Source: Hydrogenophaga taeniospiralis
GTDB lineage: Bacteria; Pseudomonadota; Gammaproteobacteria; Burkholderiales; Burkholderiaceae_C
Reading direction: 5' to 3'
Length of the DNA: 64,000 nt
NCBI RefSeq assembly: GCF_020510445.1
Contig: NZ_JAHBAG010000001.1
Location: 4,998,501 to 5,062,500, forward strand
The position numbers and the translations under genes were made by a program. How positions within the stretch are numbered: the stretch's first letter is position 1; every line of letters starts with the position of its first letter. Below, one piece after another: positions 35,108-43,148 of this stretch. Below the pieces are notes generated by a model, which saw nothing but the letters and a program-made list of their open reading frames with translations, had not been told where the DNA came from and did not search any database.

Positions 35108-36151
35108 TCAACCACCGGCCTGTGCAAGGGTTTTCGGCGTATCGGGAGAAATCTGAAGCCCACCTGCGGCCTCCGGCCCGGTCAAGGGCAGGGGCGGCGC
35201 CCCGGGCGCCGTGACGGGCAGCGCCCCAGGCGCTGTCTCGGGTACCGGCTCGGGCGTGGGCAGGGGCACGGTGGTGGGCGCGGCCATGGGCAGCAGGCGC
35301 TGCTCGGCCTCGCTGGTCAGCACCATGATGCTGATGCGGCGGTTGGCCGCGGCGGTGGGGTTGGCCTCGTCGAACAGGCGGCTCGACGCCAGCCCCTCCA
35401 CCCGCACCAGCTTGTCGTCGGCCATGCCGCCGGCCACCAGCTCGCGGCGCGAGGCGTTGGCGCGGTCGGCCGAGAGCTCCCAGTTGCTGTAGCCGCGCTC
35501 GCCGCTGCCGTAGGGCGTGGCGTCGGTGTGGCCCGAGAGCGCGATGCGGTTGTCCATGTCGCCGATGGCCGCGCCGATCTCGCGCAGGATCTCGCGCATG
35601 TGCGGTTTGACCAGCGCGCTGCCCACGTCGAACATGGGCCGGTTCTGGGTGTCCATGATCTGGATCTGCAGACCGTCGCCGGTTTTCTCCAGCCGGATCT
35701 GCGAGCCGTACTCGGCGATCGAGGCGTTCTGGGCAATCACCTCGGTGATCTTTTTCTCCAGCGCGTCGATGCGTTGGGCCTCTTTGCGGGCCAGTTCGGC
35801 GCGCGCCATCTGCGCGCCCATGAGCCGGGCCGCACGCTCGGCCTCGCCCCCGGCGACCTGGCCGGAGGTCTGGCTCAGATCGCGCCCGCCGCCGGGCAGG
35901 ATGCTGTCGCTGTTGCCGGTGCCGTTGCCACCCATGAGCGTGACCTTCACCGGGTTGTTGAAGTAGTCGGCGATGCCGTTGAGCTCGCCCCGCGAGGTCG
36001 AACCCAGCAGCCACATGAGCAGGAAGAACGCCATCATGGCGGTGACGAAGTCGGCGTAGGCGATCTTCCACGCGCCCCCGTGCGGAGCGTGCGCACTTTT
36101 CTTGATGCGCTTGACGATGATGGGCTGCAGCTTTTTACCGTCCATGGCCAT
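35108..36151 (-). CDS. motB: Flagellar stator protein MotB
   Basis: 347 residues. The single membrane helix contains the proton-carrying D34 ([19 protein letters not shown]). The C-terminal OmpA-like domain (about 190-310; [28 protein letters not shown]) anchors the stator to peptidoglycan. The last 60 residues are Pro-rich. The start at 36151 has GGGAGG upstream. Four genes motA-motB-cheY-cheZ run together. Confidence 0.97.
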   Translation of the reverse strand: MAMDGKKLQPIIVKRIKKSAHAPHGGAWKIAYADFVTAMMAFFLLMWLLGSTSRGELNGIADYFNNPVKVTLMGGNGTGNSDSILPGGGRDLSQTSGQVAGGEAERAARLMGAQMARAELARKEAQRIDALEKKITEVIAQNASIAEYGSQIRLEKTGDGLQIQIMDTQNRPMFDVGSALVKPHMREILREIGAAIGDMDNRIALSGHTDATPYGSGERGYSNWELSADRANASRRELVAGGMADDKLVRVEGLASSRLFDEANPTAAANRRISIMVLTSEAEQRLLPMAAPTTVPLPTPEPVPETAPGALPVTAPGAPPLPLTGPEAAGGLQISPDTPKTLAQAGG

Positions 36152-36205
36152 CTTGACCTCCCTTCAGGGAGAAAGACGCGAAGCGGCGCAGGGGGAGGCT
36201 CGTGT

Positions 36206-37066
36206 TCACTTTTTGCCTTTCACGTGGGCTTCGAGTTCGATGAAGTTGGGCCGCACGTCGGAGAACAGCACCTTGCGGCCGAACTCGATGGCCGTGGCTG
36301 GCGCGTAGCCCTGCATGCTGGCGAGCAGGGTGGTCTTGATGCACTCGAACTCCTTGCCGCTTTCTTCCACCTTCTGGTCCATCAGGCCGCCCAGGGGCTC
36401 GAACACGCCATAGGCCAGCAGGATGCCGAGAAAGGTGCCCACCAGGGCCGAGCCGATCATGGCGCCGAGCACCGCCGGGGGCTGGCCCACCGAGCCCATG
36501 GTGTTGACCACGCCCAGCACGGCCGCCACGATGCCGAAGGCCGGTAGGCCGCCGGCCAGGCGCGCGATGGCGGCCACGGGCGCGTGGGCTTCCTGGTGGT
36601 GGGTCTCGATCTCGGCGTCCATGAGCGACTCGATCTCGTGCGCGTTGAGGTTGCCCGAAACCATCATGCGCAGGTAGTCGGTGATGAACTCGACCACGTG
36701 GTGGTCGGCGGAGATGGTGGGGTACTTCTTGAACAGTGCCGATTGCGCGGGGGTCTCCACGTCCTGCTCAATGGCCATCAGGCCTTCCTTGCGGGCCTTC
36801 TGCAGGATGTCGAACTGCAACGCCATGAGCTCCATGTAGCGCGCCTTGGTGTAGCGGCTGCCCTTGAAACAGCTGGCCAGGCCCTTGGCCGAGGCCTTGA
36901 CCACCTTCATCTGGTTGTTGATCAGGAAAGCACCGAACGAGGCGCCCAGGATGGTGGTCAGCTCGAACGGCAACGCCGCGAGCACCACGCCGATGTTGCC
37001 CCCATGGCCGATGAACACGCCAAAGATGCAGACCATCGAGATCACGAAACCGATGATGACGAACAT
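36206..37066 (-). CDS. motA: Flagellar stator protein MotA
   Basis: 286 residues, four membrane helices with the large cytoplasmic loop between the second and third (for example SRYTKARYMELMALQFDILQ). The N-terminus MFVIIGFVISMVCIFGVF and the late VVNTMGSVGQPPAVLGAMIG follow the family. With MotB it forms the proton channel that drives rotation. Its promoter should lie in 37067-37266; no clean sigma28 pair was found, although TAAAGTTG occurs on the minus strand near 37231-37238. Confidence 0.97.
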   Translation of the reverse strand: MFVIIGFVISMVCIFGVFIGHGGNIGVVLAALPFELTTILGASFGAFLINNQMKVVKASAKGLASCFKGSRYTKARYMELMALQFDILQKARKEGLMAIEQDVETPAQSALFKKYPTISADHHVVEFITDYLRMMVSGNLNAHEIESLMDAEIETHHQEAHAPVAAIARLAGGLPAFGIVAAVLGVVNTMGSVGQPPAVLGAMIGSALVGTFLGILLAYGVFEPLGGLMDQKVEESGKEFECIKTTLLASMQGYAPATAIEFGRKVLFSDVRPNFIELEAHVKGKK

Positions 37067-37089
37067 GTTCTAGACCTTGAGAAAAAACA

Positions 37090-37168
37090 CCCCTGCGCCG
37101 CCTTCGGCGTCACCCCCTCAAGGGGGCGCCAGCAGCGGCCCGGCAAAGCCGGTTCCGCGCTGGCCTGG
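37090..37168 (+). repeat. Hairpin element copy 3, antisense, in the motA leader region
   Basis: Same family but in the opposite direction to motA and flhC: it reads on the plus strand and sits 24 bp before the motA start. The outer pair is CGCCAGC/GCTGGC. It is the only copy not placed after a stop codon in sense. Confidence 0.8.
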
Positions 37169-37266
37169 ATCGCGACACCACCGCGATCGGCACACACTGG
37201 AGGAAGCCGACAACTGCACTTTCCATCGGGCAACTTTAGGTGCGATCGACCCAGCCCATGAACGCG

Positions 37267-37292
37267 AAAAGGACCCGGATGGGGGTCCTTTT
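37267..37292. terminator. Rho-independent terminator between flhC and motA
   Basis: AAAAGGACCC (37267-37276), 6-nt loop, GGGTCCTTTT (37283-37292): perfect 10-bp stem with T-run on either strand. It should separate flhDC from motAB-cheYZ transcripts. Confidence 0.88.
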
Positions 37293-37351
37293 CAAACTTT
37301 GAACAATCGGCAATCTGGAACGCGACAAGCATCTCCGAAGCGCAGTCCCCC

Positions 37352-37442
37352 GACCCAGAACACCGCGGAACTGGCTTCGCCAGGCCGCAGGTGTTGCCCC
37401 CTTGAGGGGGTGACGCGCCCCTAGGCGCGGCGCGGGGGTGGG
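37352..37442 (-). repeat. Hairpin element copy 4, just after flhC
   Basis: Sense relative to flhC, 6 bases after its stop (37448). The outer pair is AACACC/GGTGTT; the tip here is CTGGC/GCCAG instead of CCGGC/GCCGG, a paired change. It lies opposite in direction to copy 3, about 180 bp away. Confidence 0.85.
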
Positions 37443-37447
37443 GCCCC

Positions 37448-37984
37448 TCAATGCAAACGGAGTCCTCCGTTTGCATTTCCCTTGCCCGCCCGTGCCGGCG
37501 GCTGGCACAGGCCGCACACGAAATGGCGGTTCTGGTACGGCTCGGTGACGAAGTGGCCGCCGCAGCAGGAGCATTTGGTCAGCGTGAGCATGCCGTTGTC
37601 CACGAACTTCACCAGGCGCCAGGCCCGAGTAATGGACAACAGAGGCTCGATGGCGCTGGCCGTCATCTGCTCGCTGTACAGGCGGAAGGCCTTGATCACG
37701 GTGTCGATCTCTTCGAGCTCGCTGGTCTTGGACAGGTACTCGTGGATATTGAGGAACAGCGAGGCGTGAATGTTGGGCTGCCAGGTCAGGAACCAGTCGG
37801 TCGAAAACGGCAACTGGCCCTTGGACGGCGACTTGCCCGCCACTTCCTTGTACAGGCGCAGCAGGCGCTCGTATGACAAACCGGTTTCGTACTCCAGCAC
37901 CTGCAGACGCGCGCCCAGCTGGATCAGGGCCACCGCGCGCTCGATGTCACGCGACTCGTTGAGGATGCTCTTGACAGTGCCCAT
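37448..37984 (-). CDS. flhC: Flagellar master regulator subunit FlhC
   Basis: 178 residues from 37984 (GGAG upstream; 8 codons shorter than the longest frame). The zinc site is C138/C141 (in KCSCCGGHF) and C157/C160 (in VCGLC), matching E. coli C137, C140, C157 and C160. With FlhD it forms the heterohexamer that activates early flagellar promoters. It lies 133 bp after flhD with a hairpin element between them. Confidence 0.97.
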   Translation of the reverse strand: MGTVKSILNESRDIERAVALIQLGARLQVLEYETGLSYERLLRLYKEVAGKSPSKGQLPFSTDWFLTWQPNIHASLFLNIHEYLSKTSELEEIDTVIKAFRLYSEQMTASAIEPLLSITRAWRLVKFVDNGMLTLTKCSCCGGHFVTEPYQNRHFVCGLCQPPARAGKGNANGGLRLH

Positions 37985-38033
37985 GATGCGAACTCCAGAG
38001 AGAGACAAAGGGGGAAGAAAGAAGTGCCTTCAA

Positions 38034-38114
38034 CCGAGGGCGCCGAGGAACCGGCTCCGCCGGGCCTCCAGCGCCGCCCCCTGGGGGGTGACGCCGCAGG
38101 CGGCGCGGGGGGAA
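38034..38114 (-). repeat. Hairpin element copy 5, between flhD and flhC
   Basis: Sense relative to flhD, 3 bases after its stop (38118). The outer pair here is GGCGC/GCGCC with inner GGAGG/CCTC. It could set the FlhD:FlhC ratio by stabilising the flhD part of the message, but that is inference. Confidence 0.85.
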
Positions 38115-38117
38115 CAT

Positions 38118-38456
38118 TCAGTGCGCCGCGGCCATGCTCTCGGCGAACTTCCCGGCCATCAGGATGGAAGCGTGCAGCTGGGTGGTGGTGGTGTTGTCCA
38201 CCTTCTTCACGTTGTGGTTGGTCAGCAGGTTCCACACCAGATCGTCGTCCACCCGGAAGCGGCACAGCAGCATGTTGCTCGACGCGATCTTGAGCAACTG
38301 GGCGGTGGAGAGCATGCCCAGCAGATCGGCGGCCTCTTCCGTGATGCCCAGGCGGTACAGCGCTTGGGCGCGATCCTTGCGGATCAGGTTCTGCGCCAGC
38401 ATCAGGTAGGTCAGATTGGCTTCGCGGATTTCGCTCAAGAGTTGTTCGCTGTCCAT
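38118..38456 (-). CDS. flhD: Flagellar master regulator subunit FlhD
   Basis: 112 residues, all-helical (SEIREANLTYLMLAQNLIRK and ADLLGMLSTAQLLKIASSN). Very strong ribosome site AAGGAG. FlhD4C2 turns on class II genes. It is divergent from fliC across 595 bp, and several global inputs would be expected there. Confidence 0.97.
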   Translation of the reverse strand: MDSEQLLSEIREANLTYLMLAQNLIRKDRAQALYRLGITEEAADLLGMLSTAQLLKIASSNMLLCRFRVDDDLVWNLLTNHNVKKVDNTTTTQLHASILMAGKFAESMAAAH

Positions 38457-38841
38457 GGTGTTCTCCTTGCATGAGAGCAGGTCGTCGGTGTCTGCGGTGT
38501 GCTTACATCTGCTGACCTGTTGTTAGCAATTGTGTCGACCGTAAAAAATTCTTGAATCGGCGAATGGCTGTTTGGGCTGTCAGGCACAGCGCCTTGGCGT
38601 GTCAGGTTTTTTCCTACACCGTTGTTACACGCGGCGTGGCGTGGCAAGGGGTGCGGCAAAAAGGGGTGGCGAGGCTGGGGGCGCTGCGCCAGCGGGGTGC
38701 CATCAAGAGATGGCGCGACGCGCCGATGCCAATCCAAAGGTACCCCGGTTGACGGCGCTGCGCGCACCGCGCGACGGCGATAACGCGAGAAATGGCACAC
38801 CCATCCCGCGCTTATCCAAGGAAATCTTTGCATCGGGGCGC

Positions 38842-38868
38842 TAAAGAATAGGCCCGGACCACCGAAAT
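38842..38868 (+). promoter_or_regulatory. Sigma28 (FliA) promoter of fliC
   Basis: TAAAGAAT (38842-38849), exact 11-base spacer, ACCGAAAT (38861-38868). It predicts a transcript start near 38875 and so an untranslated leader of about 175 bases before fliC. Confidence 0.82.
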
Positions 38869-38876
38869 TGAACTCA

Positions 38877-38996
38877 ACGAACTTCTAAAAAGGTTCGTCG
38901 TCCGGCAAGCGGAAGCGGCGAGACGGTCGGAGGCCACAGGGCCTGACCGGCTTGGCACGACGGAAGCTCCGGTCATGGCGGCCAGCCACATGGCTG
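38877..38996 (+). promoter_or_regulatory. Structured 5' leader of fliC
   Basis: Four inverted repeats in a row: ACGAAC/GTTCGT (38877-38898, at the predicted 5' end), AGGCC/GGCCT (38931-38944), GACCGG/CCGGTC (38945-38974) and CAGCC/GGCTG (38983-38996). The ribosome site AGGAG lies further on at about 39041. It may control flagellin mRNA stability or translation. Confidence 0.5.
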
Positions 38997-39051
38997 TCGT
39001 TGGGACTGGCAGTGATGCCGGATTACTTTTTCATATTTTTAGGAGTTAAAC

Positions 39052-39876
39052 ATGAGCACCATCAACACCAACGTGATGTCTCTCAACGCCCAGCGCAACC
39101 TGTCCGCCTCGGGCGGTTCGCTGGCCACTTCCATGCAGCGCCTGTCTTCGGGTCTGCGCGTCAACAGCGCCAAGGACGACTCGGCCGGTCTGGCCATCGC
39201 CGAGCGCATGAACGCCCAGGTCAAGGGCATGAACGTCGCGATCCGCAACGCCAACGACGGCATCTCGCTGTCGCAGACCGCTGAAGGCGCGCTGGGCAAG
39301 ATCGGCGACTCGCTGCAGCGCATGCGTGAGCTGGCCGTGCAGTCGGCCAACGGTTCGAACTCCACGGACGACCGCGCCAACCTGGACGCCGAGTACCAGC
39401 AACTGGCCCTGGAAGTGACCCGTGTGCTCGATGGCACGAAGTTCAACGGCACCAACCTGCTCAACGCCGCGGCGACCCTGACCTTCCAGGTCGGCGCCAA
39501 CAACGTGGCCGAAGACCAGATCGACATCGCCACCACCGACCTGTCGGCCGGCGCGGGCGTCACGGCCGTTGTCGCTGGCGACATCACCACCGACGCCAAC
39601 GCCCTGACCGCCATGGACAACCTGGACGACGCCATCGACGAGATCACGACGGCCCGCGCGACCTTTGGCGCCGTGCAGAACCGCTTCGACTCGGTGATCT
39701 CCAACCTGCAGGTGTCGTCCGAGAACCTGGCCGCTTCGCGCGGACGGATCATGGACGCCGACTTCGCGGTGGAAACCTCGAACCTCTCACGCGGCCAGAT
39801 CCTGCAACAGGCCGGCACCGCGATGGTGGCCCAGGCGAACCAGTTGCCCCAGGGCGTGCTGTCCCTGCTGCGCTGA
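39052..39876 (+). CDS. fliC: Flagellin FliC, short form
   Basis: 274 residues. N-terminal D0/D1 is complete (INTNVMSLNAQRNLSASGGS, RLSSGLRVNSAKDDSAGLAI) and so is the C-terminal D1/D0 (ASRGRIMDADFAVETSNLSR, ILQQAGTAMVAQANQLPQGV). The variable outer domains seen in enterobacterial flagellin (about 500 residues) are almost absent, leaving only a short stretch at about 135-190. Filament subunit exported by the flagellar apparatus with FliS as chaperone. Strong AGGAG and its own sigma28 promoter. Confidence 0.97.
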   Translation: MSTINTNVMSLNAQRNLSASGGSLATSMQRLSSGLRVNSAKDDSAGLAIAERMNAQVKGMNVAIRNANDGISLSQTAEGALGKIGDSLQRMRELAVQSANGSNSTDDRANLDAEYQQLALEVTRVLDGTKFNGTNLLNAAATLTFQVGANNVAEDQIDIATTDLSAGAGVTAVVAGDITTDANALTAMDNLDDAIDEITTARATFGAVQNRFDSVISNLQVSSENLAASRGRIMDADFAVETSNLSRGQILQQAGTAMVAQANQLPQGVLSLLR

Positions 39877-39893
39877 TCGGCACCGAACGCTGC

Positions 39894-39913
39894 GCACCAC
39901 CCGAGGGTGGTGC
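39894..39913 (+). terminator. Hairpin after fliC
   Basis: GCACCACCC-GA-GGGTGGTGC: perfect 9-bp stem 18 bases after the fliC stop. No T-run, so it may protect the fliC message 3' end as much as terminate, giving excess flagellin over FliD. Confidence 0.65.
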
Positions 39914-40018
39914 GGGCCAGCGGCGGCGGCAGCCCCCTGCCCCGCCGCGCTCCCATTCATGGGATGCACAGACCGCATGCCTTCGCGTGCGGTGCGTCCA
40001 TCCTGAGGAAGGCACACC

Positions 40019-41434
40019 ATGGCCACCATCTCTTCGCCCGGCATCGGCAGCGGGCTCGACGTCCAGAGCATCGTCTCGCAACTGGTGGCGCTGGAAAAAG
40101 CGCCGCTCAAACAGTTGCAGACGCAGGCCTCCTCGTTCCAGACCCGCCTCTCCACCTACGGCAACATCAAGTCGCAGATCACGGCCCTGGGCGACGCCGC
40201 TGGCAAGCTCGCCGGCGCCAGCGGCTGGAACGCCGTGAACGCCACCTCGTCCAACCCCAGCGCCATCGGCGTGACCGTGGCCGCCGGCGCACCCGCCACC
40301 TCGCTCACGATGGCGGTGCAGCAGCTCGCCAAGGCGCAGTCCACCGCGTCAACCGCCGTCGCCGCCGACACCGCCATGGGCACGGGCAGCATGACCATCG
40401 AACTCGGCAGCTGGAGCGGCAGCAGCTTCACCGCCGGCGCCGGCACCCCGGTGGCGGTGACGATCAACGCCGGTGAGGATTCGCTGGCCGAGATCGCGGC
40501 CAAGATCAACGACGCCGATGCGGGCGTGAGCGCCACCGTGCTCAAGGACGCCAGCGGCGAACGCCTGCTGGTGCGCTCGAAAGAGACCGGCCTGGAAAAC
40601 GGCTTTCGCATCACGGTGGACGACGACGACGGCAACGACACCGACGCCAGCGGCCTCTCGCGCCTGGCCTTCGCCGTGGGCAACGCCAACGGCATGTCCT
40701 CATCACAGAGCGCGCAGAACGCCCTGGCCACCATCAACGGCGTGTCCATCAGCTCGGCCAGCAACCGGCTGGGTGACACCCTGCCCGGCATGACGCTGCA
40801 GCTCAGCCAGGTCACCACCGAGCCGGTGGAGATCGAGGTGAGTTCCGACACCGAGGCCGTGCGCGCCAATGTGCAGGCCTTCGTGGACGCCTACAACACC
40901 ATCAACACCACCCTGGCCACCGCCACCCGCTACGACGAGGCCACCAAAGTGGCCGGCGCCCTGCAGGGCGACTCGACCGCCACCGGCCTGCACAACGCGC
41001 TGCGCAGCATGATGCGGTCGATCACCGCCAGCAGCCCGTACACCCGCCTGGCGGACGTGGGCATCGAACTCCAGACCGGGGGCAAGCTGAGCATCGACAG
41101 CGAGAAGTTCGACGCCGCGCTCGCCGACATGGACGGGCTCAAATCGCTGTTCACCATCGAAACCGGTGCAAGCACCACCGAGGGCTTCGGCCGCAAGATC
41201 CAGGCCTTTGCCGAGGGCCTGGTCGATGCCGAGGGCCTGGTGGGCAACAAGACCACGGCCCTGCAGGCCTCGATCAAGCGCAACGGCCTGGAGCAGGACA
41301 AGGTCAACGACCGCGCGCTGCGCGCCCAGGCGCGCTACCTGGCGCAGTACAACGCGATGGACGCGGCGGTGGGCAAGCTCAACGGCCTGAGCGCCTTCGT
41401 CTCGCAGCAGATCACGCTCTGGAACAAGAGTTGA
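40019..41434 (+). CDS. fliD: Filament cap protein FliD (HAP2)
   Basis: 471 residues. The N-terminus SSPGIGSGLDVQSIVSQLVA and the C-terminal SIKRNGLEQDKVNDRALRAQ with QYNAMDAAVGKLNGLSAFV are FliD signatures. It caps the filament tip and folds incoming flagellin. It lies 142 bp after fliC; GAGGAAG precedes the start. Part of fliC-fliD-fliS-fliT. Confidence 0.96.
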   Translation: MATISSPGIGSGLDVQSIVSQLVALEKAPLKQLQTQASSFQTRLSTYGNIKSQITALGDAAGKLAGASGWNAVNATSSNPSAIGVTVAAGAPATSLTMAVQQLAKAQSTASTAVAADTAMGTGSMTIELGSWSGSSFTAGAGTPVAVTINAGEDSLAEIAAKINDADAGVSATVLKDASGERLLVRSKETGLENGFRITVDDDDGNDTDASGLSRLAFAVGNANGMSSSQSAQNALATINGVSISSASNRLGDTLPGMTLQLSQVTTEPVEIEVSSDTEAVRANVQAFVDAYNTINTTLATATRYDEATKVAGALQGDSTATGLHNALRSMMRSITASSPYTRLADVGIELQTGGKLSIDSEKFDAALADMDGLKSLFTIETGASTTEGFGRKIQAFAEGLVDAEGLVGNKTTALQASIKRNGLEQDKVNDRALRAQARYLAQYNAMDAAVGKLNGLSAFVSQQITLWNKS

Positions 41435-41576
41435 CCCGGGTCGAAAAGGTTGACCGATCCGCACGGCCCGAGCGCGCCCCAGGCGATGCGCCGGGCCGTT
41501 TTGTTTGAAGCGCACCGAGCGACGCACAACGTGGGAACACCATGACATTTCCGCCCCAAAAGCCCGCCATGGAAAC

Positions 41577-41603
41577 TACAGTCCCTGCCGCCGGTGCCGA
41601 TAC
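41577..41603 (+). promoter_or_regulatory. Sigma28 promoter of fliS
   Basis: TACAGTCC (41577-41584), exact 11-base spacer, GCCGATAC (41596-41603), ending 31 bases before the fliS ATG. It suggests that fliST can be made apart from fliD. Confidence 0.8.
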
Positions 41604-41634
41604 TAAAAGGCATCAGACACAAGGAAATGACACC

Positions 41635-42069
41635 ATGTTCACCTCTGTCAACTCTCGCGCCGCCGCTGCCTACAAACGCATCGCCGCCGAAACCAGCGTG
41701 CAGGCCGCGGACCCGCACCAGCTGGTGGGCCTGCTGTTCGATGCGCTGCTCCAGTCCATCGCCGCGGCGCGCGGCGCCATGTCGCGTGGTGACACCGCGG
41801 CCAAGGGCGCCGCGCTGGGCAAGGCGGTGCGCATCATCGAAGAAGGACTCAAGGCGGGGCTGAACCTGCAACAAGGCGGCGATCTCGCCGCCAACCTGCA
41901 GCAACTCTACGGCTACAGCGTGCTGCGCCTGACCCAGGCCAACCTGCGCAACGACCCCAAGGCCCTCGAAGAAGTGACCCAGCTCATCGAGCCGCTGGCA
42001 CAGTCGTGGAAACAGATCAAGGGCCCGGGGCCCGCCTACCTTCAGCCCGTCGTGGGCCGTGGAGCCTGA
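41635..42069 (+). CDS. fliS: Flagellin export chaperone FliS
   Basis: 144 residues from 41635, which has AAGGAAA upstream and lies just after a sigma28 promoter; a longer frame from 41542 would begin before that promoter. YKRIAAETSVQAADPHQLVG and LLFDALLQSIAAARGAMSRG are typical FliS. It binds the flagellin C-terminus in the cytoplasm and stops premature polymerisation. It ends 2 bp before fliT. Confidence 0.95.
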   Translation: MFTSVNSRAAAAYKRIAAETSVQAADPHQLVGLLFDALLQSIAAARGAMSRGDTAAKGAALGKAVRIIEEGLKAGLNLQQGGDLAANLQQLYGYSVLRLTQANLRNDPKALEEVTQLIEPLAQSWKQIKGPGPAYLQPVVGRGA

Positions 42070-42071
42070 TC

Positions 42072-42365
42072 ATGGAGCACAGCTTGCTGGATTACTACAC
42101 CGCCATCGAAAACGCCAGCGTGCGGATGCTGGAAGCGGCCAAGGCCGAAGACTGGGACGCCGTGGTGCACCTGGAAAGCACCTGCGCGGTGCTCATCGCC
42201 CAGCTGCGCCACAAGTCGCGCCACACCGAACTGGCCCCGGAAGAACGCAAGGAAAAGAGCCGCATCATGCAGCGCATCCTGCGAGCCGACGCCCAGATCC
42301 GGGTACTGGCCGAACCGTGGCTCAGCGATCTGGAACAGTTGATGGACGCAAAGCCAGTGCATTGA
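42072..42365 (+). CDS. fliT: FliD export chaperone FliT
   Basis: 97 residues, helical, from 42072. YYTAIENASVRMLEAAKAED and a C-terminal basic-acidic helix fit the FliT family, which is weakly conserved; position straight after fliS supports the call. In enterics FliT also inhibits FlhDC; whether that holds here is unknown. A hairpin element begins at the stop codon. Confidence 0.85.
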   Translation: MEHSLLDYYTAIENASVRMLEAAKAEDWDAVVHLESTCAVLIAQLRHKSRHTELAPEERKEKSRIMQRILRADAQIRVLAEPWLSDLEQLMDAKPVH

Positions 42366-42488
42366 CCCCCCGCGCCGCGCCGCAGGACCAAGACCACCCC
42401 CATCGCTGGCTCACTGCGTGTAGCCAGCTCCGCCCCTCAAGGGGCAATGCGAGTGGCCCGGCAAAGCCGGTTCCACCGCATCCTGGGT
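42366..42488 (+). repeat. Hairpin element copy 6, after fliT, with an insertion
   Basis: Sense relative to fliT. The element is split by about 45 extra bases between its first stem and the CCCCTCAAGGGG stem; the insert carries its own hairpin GCTGGCT/AGCCAGC (42405-42428). The outer pair of the long hairpin is ATGCG/CGCAT. Confidence 0.8.
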
Positions 42489-42572
42489 GAAGGCACTTCG
42501 CGCCGGGCGGTGCAGCGACAGAACAAGACAGGAGAGACGAGAACAGAAGAGATTTGGCCGGAGAAAGTGCCC

Positions 42573-42653
42573 CAACCCAGAATGCGGCGGAACCGGCTTT
42601 GCCGGGCCACTCGCATTGCCCCCTGGGGGGTCGCGCGCAGCGCGGCGGGGGGG
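42573..42653 (-). repeat. Hairpin element copy 7, just after fliE
   Basis: Sense relative to fliE, ending directly at its stop (42654). The outer pair is AATGCG/CGCATT. Copies 6 and 7 face each other in the 288-bp gap between the convergent fliT and fliE; nothing else is seen between them. Confidence 0.85.
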
Positions 42654-42968
42654 TCAAACCGACATATTCATGATGTCGGTATAAGCCTGCACCATCCGGT
42701 TGCGCACATGCAGCGTGGCCTGGAAGCCGATCTGGGCTTTCTGCATGGCCAGCATGGTTTCTTCCAGGCTGACCTTGGGGTTGCCGAGCTGGACTTCGGT
42801 CTGCAGGCGAGTGGCTTCGTTCTGCGCCGCGCTCACGTCTTTCAGCGCGGTCTTGAAGTTGTCGGCAAAGCCGCCGCCCACACCGCCGGTGGCGGCGGGC
42901 CGCTTCATGCCGGTCTGCCCCACGCCGGTGAGTGCCTGGCTGGGCATGGGGTTGATTCGCAGGTCCAT
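42654..42968 (-). CDS. fliE: Flagellar MS-ring/rod junction protein FliE
   Basis: 104 residues, usual length. The C-terminal half is typical (GFADNFKTALKDVSAAQNEA, VSLEETMLAMQKAQIGFQAT, HVRNRMVQAYTDIMNM). It links the MS ring to the rod. The start at 42968 has GGAAGGA upstream; the frame is open far upstream, but that is the antisense of fliF. Divergent from fliF across 180 bp. Confidence 0.96.
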   Translation of the reverse strand: MDLRINPMPSQALTGVGQTGMKRPAATGGVGGGFADNFKTALKDVSAAQNEATRLQTEVQLGNPKVSLEETMLAMQKAQIGFQATLHVRNRMVQAYTDIMNMSV

Positions 42969-43148
42969 GGCGGATTCCTTCCACATAAAACGTGACGCTT
43001 CGATGCTAGTGAGCCCGCTGCCCAGGCGCGGCGGGAATAGGGGCACAAACCGGGGCCTTTTCACGGCTATGCCGCGGGCGGCGGGGTCGAATAATCGGTC
43101 GCAACGGGGGTGATTTCCCCCGACAAACCCGAACCTCCAAAGCCGACC
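42969..43148. promoter_or_regulatory. Divergent fliE/fliF intergenic region
   Basis: 180 bp that should hold both early promoters. An AATAAT at 43090-43095 could be the fliF -10; its -35 is poor, as expected for an activator-dependent promoter. A stem CGGGGG-6 nt-CCCCCG (43105-43122) lies in the fliF leader. Confidence 0.45.

Larger units (their letters stand above)
38457..39051. promoter_or_regulatory. Divergent flhD/fliC intergenic region, 595 bp
   Basis: The largest gene-free stretch. An AT-rich block at about 38515-38560 is the probable flhDC promoter area; no pair of hexamers was convincing. The right part holds the sigma28 promoter of fliC and its structured leader, listed separately. 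The 38600-38760 stretch shows nothing that I can name. Confidence 0.6.

Noticed and set aside
37231..37255. Sigma28 promoter of motA
   Set aside because: TAAAGTTG is followed by a GAT-containing stretch with no spacer, and nothing like GCCGATAA is found 11 bases later.
38877..38996. Cyclic-di-GMP riboswitch in the fliC leader
   Set aside because: The stems are there, but I could not find the conserved core bases of the known c-di-GMP aptamers.
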